The position numbers were made by a program, and so were the translations under genes. The notes under the pieces are model-generated. The model made no database searches. It worked only from the letters and a program-made list of their open reading frames with translations, and was not told the DNA's origin. From assembly GCA_945643635.1 (NCBI GenBank), contig CALZFC010000150.1, forward strand, positions 246,001 to 310,000: a stretch of 64,000 nt of DNA, written 5' to 3'. Positions 57,767 through 64,000 of the stretch are shown one piece after another. This DNA is from Allodiplogaster sudhausi (lineage: Eukaryota; Nematoda; Chromadorea; Rhabditida; Diplogasteridae). How positions within the stretch are numbered: the stretch's first letter is position 1; every line of letters begins with the position of its first letter.

Positions 57767-60700
57767 TTGTTTGTATACCTGTGAGCAAGAAGTGCTGGGC
57801 TGCTCCTCCTTCTGTCGATCCTCGAGTTGCCCGAGCCCGCGAACCATGACTGCCGCGATGATTCGCTGCTTCTCCTTCTCCTCGAACTCGCGTAGACGGT
57901 CGCTGATGTCGCCCTGAACACGATATCTTACTAGTTTCTACATTGAATCATTGGACGGATGAGGGAATATTTCTTTTATGTAACCGTGCCCAAAAGAAAA
58001 TTGCAAAAAAGGTAAAAATATGAAGATAACTGACCGCCATGCTGATCCTCAGCGGCTCCTTGAACATGGCAGAACGTGTCTTCGACTCGTTCCGCAACAT
58101 CTTCGGCAGCCGTTTCCGGTCGGCGGCAGCTCTTCTTCGTCTGAATGGAGGGGAGAGGGTGAAAAGGTAGCTTGTTGAAAACAAAATTTGATCAATTCAA
58201 GCGATCAAACAGGTGATCGGACCTCTCTGCTGTAACTTCTGTGCTTGTTGCTGCTCCTTCTGCTGCCGATGCAGCATCTGCGTTCGCAGCAAGTAGAAAT
58301 TCTGCTCGAGGAATTGCCGCTCCAGCTGCGCAATCTTCTCCCGATGCTTGGCTCGCATCCGAGCGATGGATCTTCATCTCCTGCTTCAGACGCTCCCGGA
58401 AGGCTTGGAGGTCTTTCTCCTGCAAGAACCGAAAGAAATGAAATGCATCCCACAGAAACTTTTACGATGGTAAAGGATGGCAGTTGTCTGACCTGTTCAT
58501 ACTTGAGTCTCTTCTGCGTAGTGCGCTGCTCCTCCTCCTGCAGCCGCTCGGCATCTTCGATCTCTCGCTTCTGCTTCCTGCGCAACGCGTCCATGTCCAT
58601 CTCGAACGAGCGCATCAGATTCTACAAAGAAGACATTTATATTTTGTAGAAAGAGGAACAATAAAATATTATCGATCTACACGAATACACGAGGATACTT
58701 AGAAGAAAAGATGAATTGAAACCAGCTTCTCCTGCTGCTGCTTCCTCTCCTGCGCATCGTTCTGGTGTGCTGCGTTGGTCTCCAGCTCGAGCAGCTGCCG
58801 CGCCTCCTCCTGCTGCACTCGCCTCAGCTCTTGCATCTCTTGTCGCCTGATTATTTTAGATCCTTCTCGAGCAAAAAAATTACAGCGGATTGGAGTAGCT
58901 TTACTTTACAAACTCCTCCTATTCGATGAGAAAGAAAACGTGGGAAATCCCATATTCACACATACTCTTATCAACTTAAAAAATTAAATTTTTTACTGCT
59001 TAGTCGACGACGCGAGTGCTGTTGAGCTTAAAAGAAGGCGGAAATTAGACAAACAAAACGACAACCTGGATAACGCAGCAATTTTTGACTCCAGCAAAGA
59101 TGAGAACTTGGCTAGGAGATGAGAGTACCGTCTGAATCGTGTTGAAAGACTCGTTCATTGGATTTCTAAAAAAAGAGTACATTTAGTACCCTTCTTCACG
59201 AAAGTCAATGCAGTGTATGGAGCAGCTCGATGCTAAATCAAGGAATTGCTCATACACAGTTCAGCTCACATCTCTGGTAATCTGACTTGCACCAAATAAT
59301 ATTTCATCGAGAATTGGCACCAAATAATATTTCGATGTGCCTAGTCAAGGCTTTCGTAAATCTCGAGGGTTTTGGTGTGGCGGGTAGTGTCATTTACTGT
59401 AAGGAAATTCTTACTTCGGTTGAAAGCTCTTCGCTTTAGAAATGTGAGTTCAATGCTGTGCTGGGTTTTTCTTTCACTTTTGTGTTAGAGCTAGATCAGG
59501 CGGCACGTTTGCGATCAGGCGGCAGTTTGCGCAGGATCCAGAAAGTTAGAAATTTTTATTTTCTTTCTTTCAAACTTTAATTGAATCAATTGATTTGTAC
59601 AGTTTTTTTGTTTGTTTTTGTCTAACTGCAAGGGTACTCGTCATTTTCGGAACTTATGGTTGGTTTGCAGAATGTAACAAATGTACTCCAAATTGGAATT
59701 TGCGTCATCATTCCTTTCATGAGTAGTTACTGGATATTCTCTTCCACAAATTGCCTTAATATTAACCTGAAACATCCCAACTTCTTTTGTTCAGCTTCTT
59801 GCCCATTTCTGCGACGCTCCTCTCTTATCTGCTGGTCATTTATTTCTTCTTCAACATGCTCTACCATACCATTATCACAAGTCAGGTTTGTCTTATGGTT
59901 AGTCCACTTCTGTTGACTTCTCTGCTCCACAGCAATTCACTTGAGCGGCCTCCGGCTTATCCCACCAAGTCAGTTCTGTACAGAATGAGCCTCTAGGCTC
60001 ATTCTGTACAGATTTCGCCATGCTTATGGTTAGTCCGCCCGGGCGATGTCCAGATGTGAAATGGCTCTCCGACAGGACCTGGATGTCTCTGTCCAGCTGC
60101 GCTCTGGAATCCGTTACTTCGATCTGCGTGTCTCTCTTCCCTTACTCTTGCTCCACCGGCCCCCATCTGATCATCTCACTCGACATCAACCACACGTATG
60201 GGTGCCAGCGTCCTGAAGATTTCGCTTTCATTCAGTGAGCCTTTCTAAATCGAGCTGAGTTGCTAATTCCTATGCCTTGCGCCTTCTTCTGCAGGGATAC
60301 TGCGTGCCCATGGAATCTTCCCCTCCCCTTCGCGTATCTTCGTCGGTCAGGGCTACATATAACTTGGGAAGTTACGTAGTTTTGTGCTCTTTTGGTAATA
60401 CATGTATATTTCTTTAAAACTTGGAATTTATGTTTGCTAGCTCGTAGTAACTTGGATGTGAATTCATATGTGTTCTTTTAATAGTACTTGTATCATTTGA
60501 AAACTTACTGAACGTTTTCTAGTAGGATAAATCAACCAAATACTAAATTTGGTTGATTTATCCCACTAGAACACGTTCTGTAAGTTTTTGGAGCGTCATG
60601 ATAAAGAATTCTAATATCGGCCTAATAACGTGAAATTGAAGCCTAATAAGGCCGTTTTGAAGCCTAACGAAGATCACAAAGATAGGCACGAATTCTCGTG

Positions 60701-63700
60701 CCTATCTTTGTGAAAGCTATACTTGAATGAATCCTTGTTGGTCTTGAATTCTTTATTATTTGGTGCAAGTCAGATTATCCGAGATGCAGTAAAAGACTGC
60801 AAACCTGAGGGAGCAGGACCTGGGTAGACACGCTCACAATCCTTCGGCTCACTTCCACACCGCGTGCCTAACCTTCAATCACTTCCCTTAACCCATACAA
60901 ATATACGAAATAGGTAAGACGACTTGTGGAGAGGTATGAAAGTGGCTAATTAACGAGAAACCTGCAACTGCTGAGGCTGCTTGGGGAGAGTGACAGATTC
61001 CGTAAGGGTGGGATTGAGCTTCTCCATGAGTCGCTGCTCTTCCGTCGCTGAAACCTCAGCCAGTCGATTCGCTTCCGGGAAGAACACAAGCTGACGAAAT
61101 TCCTGTGAAATAAGCATTAATTCATGCATATATCGAAAAGTACATTTATTGCAGGTAGAAGAGTTAGCTGTGCTAAGTATTTTAATCTTAAAATAACATG
61201 AAAACACTTTCAAACGCCAATCTCAATCAGATTTGCAAATAACACGACAAATACATTCAACATGAGCACGGCGCTCTTATCCAGTCTAATTCTACTCGCA
61301 CGCGTCAAAACACGCTCCAAAACGTCTACGGACATCATGTTGAATGTTTAACAAGAAATTCATCAACAATAGTAACAAAAAATTACGCGAGGAAGCAGCC
61401 TCAAAGTAATCTGACCATTTGTCAGCATCCACTGCTGATCAATTTCATTTTTCAAACTGGCGCCATAGTGGTGCCCATGGTGCATGGAGTGAGGTCCAAA
61501 AATTTCTTCCTTTTACTAATACTCGCCTCTGTGGGCTTTAACACATGGTGTCACCATGTCTCCACTAATTCCCTCTCTTCTTTCCGTACCTATTGCTTGA
61601 ATGTTACATCATGACAACATTTCCTCTTTCTTTGCATTTCCTTTTTCTTGTTTTGTTTTCCTTTTGCTTGACCCATATTGCATCACCTGTATGACTATAT
61701 GTTATCACATTAAACCCATGCTAGGCAAAGCGATAAAGAATATAACAAAGAAGGAGAGAGTGAGAAGAGATCAGAAGGAGGAAACGGAGAAAAACCTGGA
61801 AATGAAGTCGAGCGGTCACCTCATCCTCATCATCCCTTACTGTAGTCTGCGCTCTCTCGTGTTCCCTTTTCTCACTAATTTCTTTCTTATTTGCTTCCTC
61901 AAGGGAAACTTTGGCTTCTTCTAAACCCTTGGCAATCTGTAAGTGGCGAACGATCTCGGAATGGGGAGAAGGCAAGCAGCAGAGAGGAACTGGCTGCGAG
62001 TGGTTGGGAGCCACCATCGGATTCTCTTCTCTAGGATAAGGAAGAGAAGACTCTTCCTCTCTTTCTTCTTGTGTCTTCTCTTTTCTTCTTGTGTCATCTT
62101 CCTTCTTCTTTTCTCTATCAGAATCACCGTCCGCCATCTTCACTTCGTTCATTTCCTTGAATAGAATCCTCGAGTTGCTCTTACTCCTATTAACTCTTTG
62201 TCTTTTTCCTCTCCAACCTGATCTCGTTCTTGTTGAGTGGATGCTGTCCACACTTCCTCTGTTTTTCTATCCGTCCAAGCCTGTTTAAGAGAATAATTGA
62301 AGTCAATTTCGTGCGAAGACAGTGGACAAGAAATTCTAACCACTTGGTATAATGAAGTAGTGAAGAAGATGGTTTGTGGAGTGGTAGTGAGAGGGGGAAG
62401 AGTGATCTGGAGTGAGAGGGAAGGCTGGGATATTTGTCCAAGTGGTGGTCGTTGTTTCTGCTCTGCTTTCCTCTCCAATTCCAAAGGTGCCGTTGATGTT
62501 GAAGTGGAGGTGAACTCGTGGTAAGTCGTCTCATTCATCCTTCATTCAGGGAACAATTCAGAGAGATAGAAAAGCCAAATGAAATGACTCACTTCCACAT
62601 GACTTGAGTGTGTTCCGAGATGTTCAATTTGTCTAATCGGTTCTTTTTGCCCTTTCCTTTCAGCCTTTTCGTCGCAATTTGAGCTGGATAGGCACGAATT
62701 TCACCTGAATATTACATTTAGGTAGAAATGTCCAGAAAGATAAAGTGAAAGGGAAAGAAGAAACCCTGATTAGTGAAGGAAGAGTCTCTGGAATCGATTG
62801 CTCCGTGTAGGAAAGAACTCGCCCTTCCGGTTTCATCGGCACCCGACGTCGGAATCGGAGTTGGAACGGAGTTGAGAAGATGGCGAGGAGTCTTCGTCTG
62901 TTCTTTTCCATTTCTTTTTGCCGACTCTGCAAGTCTCCGCTGCTCATCCTTCAAAGGAAACTATAGTTGTCAACAAATGGAAATTGGTGGATGAATTTGA
63001 AATGAATTCAACCGACCGAGTCCGTTATATTCTGGCCTTTCATCTTGTGCCGTAATCTTCCCTTTTTCTTTCTTCCCTGTCCTTTCCTCTCAGATTCTCT
63101 TGTAGTGAACTCGTAATTTTGGTCATCAGGAAAGACTTGGCCCTCACTTTCTGCAACCGTGATCTGATTTGTATATGCATAAATATTTCAATAGATGTGA
63201 AGTGAAATGCATATACCAGGAGGGAATAGAAGAAGAGCATGTCGTTCAATAATTGCTTCATTCTCCACTTGATCATTGGTCCTCCCTTGATCTACTTCTC
63301 CTTCTCCTCCTCTCTCATCTTCTTCATTGGTCCTCCCTTGATCTACTTCTCCTTCTCCTCCTCTCTCATCTTCTTCTCTGTACACTTCTGTCTTACTCTT
63401 TTCCACATTCTCTACTCTCCTCCAAATTGTCTTCATGAATAAAGCTTTTCCCGTTTCTGAAGGAAGGGATTCCAGCTTCATCGAAGTTTCCATTGTTGGG
63501 TCAAGCGATTCGACCTAAAGATAAATTACTTTCAACCTTCTTCTATATAGGTAACGAGTAGTTTCTCCTTTGATTTGGCGTTTACAATTTTCAGATCGTT
63601 AACTTGTCCAAATTGTTCGTATTTTTGCTATATTTGGTTGTTTAGACCTTAACTTTGATGACAACCATTAGACCATTCCTATCAGAATACTAAGGATGAT

Positions 63701-64000
63701 TGAAATGCATTGATACCACTTCTTTCGGAATGTCTGAATCTCTCCTTCCGTTCTCGTTCGATGATGAAGTCCATAGCTGACGACTATCTCTGAAGAAAGA
63801 AAAAAAGCGAACACCCAGAGGATCGTGGAACAATAAAACACTTCGATTATGCACAGTTCTTATCGGCAGAGATATCCATTAGGAAGATGACAGGATATAT
63901 CCTCTTATAAGAGAACACTCACTTGTAGCTTTCATAAGGACGACGCCTGGGAGAGGCAAGGCCGTTCAGTCGAAGAGACGGCGAATTCAGACGGGGATCA
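57390..64000 (-). CDS. SLK/STK10-type Ste20 kinase, C-terminal part (5' end outside window)
   Basis: SLK and LOK are Ste20-like kinases that phosphorylate ERM proteins. The kinase domain is not in the window. Exons near the right edge encode a disordered linker (SPSLRLNGLASPRRRPYESY), acidic repeats and basic segments. From 58870 downward the coiled-coil domain is clear: RQEMQELRRVQQEEARQLLE, MRSFEMDMDALRRKQKREIE, EKDLQAFRERLKQEMK, RAKHREKIAQLERQFLEQNF with LLRTQMLHRQQKEQ, then KRLPKMLRNESKTRSAMFKE and LRISM, and DISDRLREFEEKEKQRIIAA. These match the SLK/STK10 tail in order. The end reads SQIFEGSANSSSTSGSTFF. About 50 residues usual between KQEMK and the REKI block are missing, with a one-base frame change. 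Exon limits in 59-63 kb are uncertain. Confidence 0.75.
59976..60011. repeat. 36-bp perfect hairpin
   Basis: CTGTACAGAATGAGCC, loop TCTA, then the exact reverse complement. Flanked by two copies of CTTATGGTTAGTCC (59891 and 60021). Confidence 0.9.
60047..60237 (+). pseudogene. PLC-X domain (PLCXD-like) fragment
   Basis: The frame CEMALRQDLDVSVQLRSGIR followed by YFDLRVSL matches the PLCXD motif around the second strand of the X domain (QLxxGIRYFDLRV). The catalytic histidine motif (PGSHDS-like) normally found upstream and the YFxHG histidine downstream are not visible. It may be a captured or decayed gene fragment, or one exon of a gene nested in the SLK-type intron. Confidence 0.5.
60502..60587. 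repeat. Imperfect hairpin, arms about 39 bp
   Basis: Left arm contains AGGATAAATCAACCAAA, right arm TTTGGTTGATTTATCCC, with a 7-bp loop and a few mismatches outward (ACTTACTGAACG versus CGTTCTGTAAGT). Confidence 0.85.
60674..60713. repeat. 40-bp hairpin
   Basis: TCACAAAGATAGGCACGA, loop ATTC, then the exact reverse complement. Confidence 0.9.

Larger units (their letters stand above)
59268..60788. mobile_element. 1.5-kb insert with inverted ends in an SLK-type intron
   Basis: Ends are inverted copies of a motif containing TAATCTGACTTGCACCAAAT (59277-59300 and, reversed, 60755-60778), with weaker match for about 8 bp further out. The interior holds several strong hairpins and a PLC-X-like coding fragment. 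No transposase is seen. The class is unknown. Confidence 0.6.

Noticed and set aside
58990..59165. Minus-strand frame NPMNESFNTIQTVLSSPSQV near an SLK intron
   Set aside because: About 38 residues, partly hydrophobic, without recognisable family or splice connection; too weak to annotate.

Overview
The window is nuclear DNA of an animal. Its genes have many exons and introns of roughly 40-70 nt, mixed with longer introns full of CT or GA repeats. An innexin (51-53 kb) argues for an invertebrate. A cofactor-independent phosphoglycerate mutase fits a nematode or another invertebrate lineage that kept this enzyme. I cannot name the species.

Layout. 0.3-13.3 kb (+): a very large N-recognin E3 ligase (UBR1/UBR2 type) with UBR box, N-domain, RING and the conserved C-terminal domain. 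14.1-15.2 kb (-): an ELL-associated factor (EAF). 15.3-24.3 kb: a DIRS-type tyrosine-recombinase retrotransposon with intron-bearing gag, RT-RNase H, recombinase, an internal inverted repeat, a 50-bp minisatellite leader and nested copies of its terminal repeat. 24.6-28.1 kb (+): SAC1 phosphoinositide phosphatase. 31.1-32.3 kb (+): ZFAND5/6-like A20/AN1 protein. 34.0-40.0 kb (+): iPGM; one intron is expanded by a Mutator-like deletion derivative and a foldback element. 40.5-44.3 kb (+): a JAK-like protein that stops after the pseudokinase domain. 44.5-45.3 kb (-): NUDT2-type Ap4A hydrolase. 45.5-47.5 kb (-): RCC1L/WBSCR16. 47.9-50.3 kb (+): importin alpha, divergent from RCC1L. 50.8-53.1 kb (+): innexin. 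53.6-54.9 kb: CT-rich repeats. 55.1-55.7 kb (-): a small multi-span membrane protein. 55.7-57.1 kb: a 42-bp tandem array joined in frame to a damaged LINE reverse transcriptase. 57.4 kb to the right edge (-): the C-terminal two-thirds of an SLK/STK10-type Ste20 kinase, with a roughly 1.5-kb insert of unknown type in one intron.

The host genes are unrelated housekeeping and signalling genes; no operon or shared pathway is evident. The most interesting material is in the transposon and the introns. In the DIRS element, a GC-AG splice would remove the whole RT/RNaseH/recombinase block and give Gag a basic tail, in perfect frame. Two introns are almost pure purine and have no polypyrimidine tract before the acceptor. 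Exon boundaries were inferred by eye from reading frame, GT/GC-AG signals and remembered family sequences; no alignment was run.
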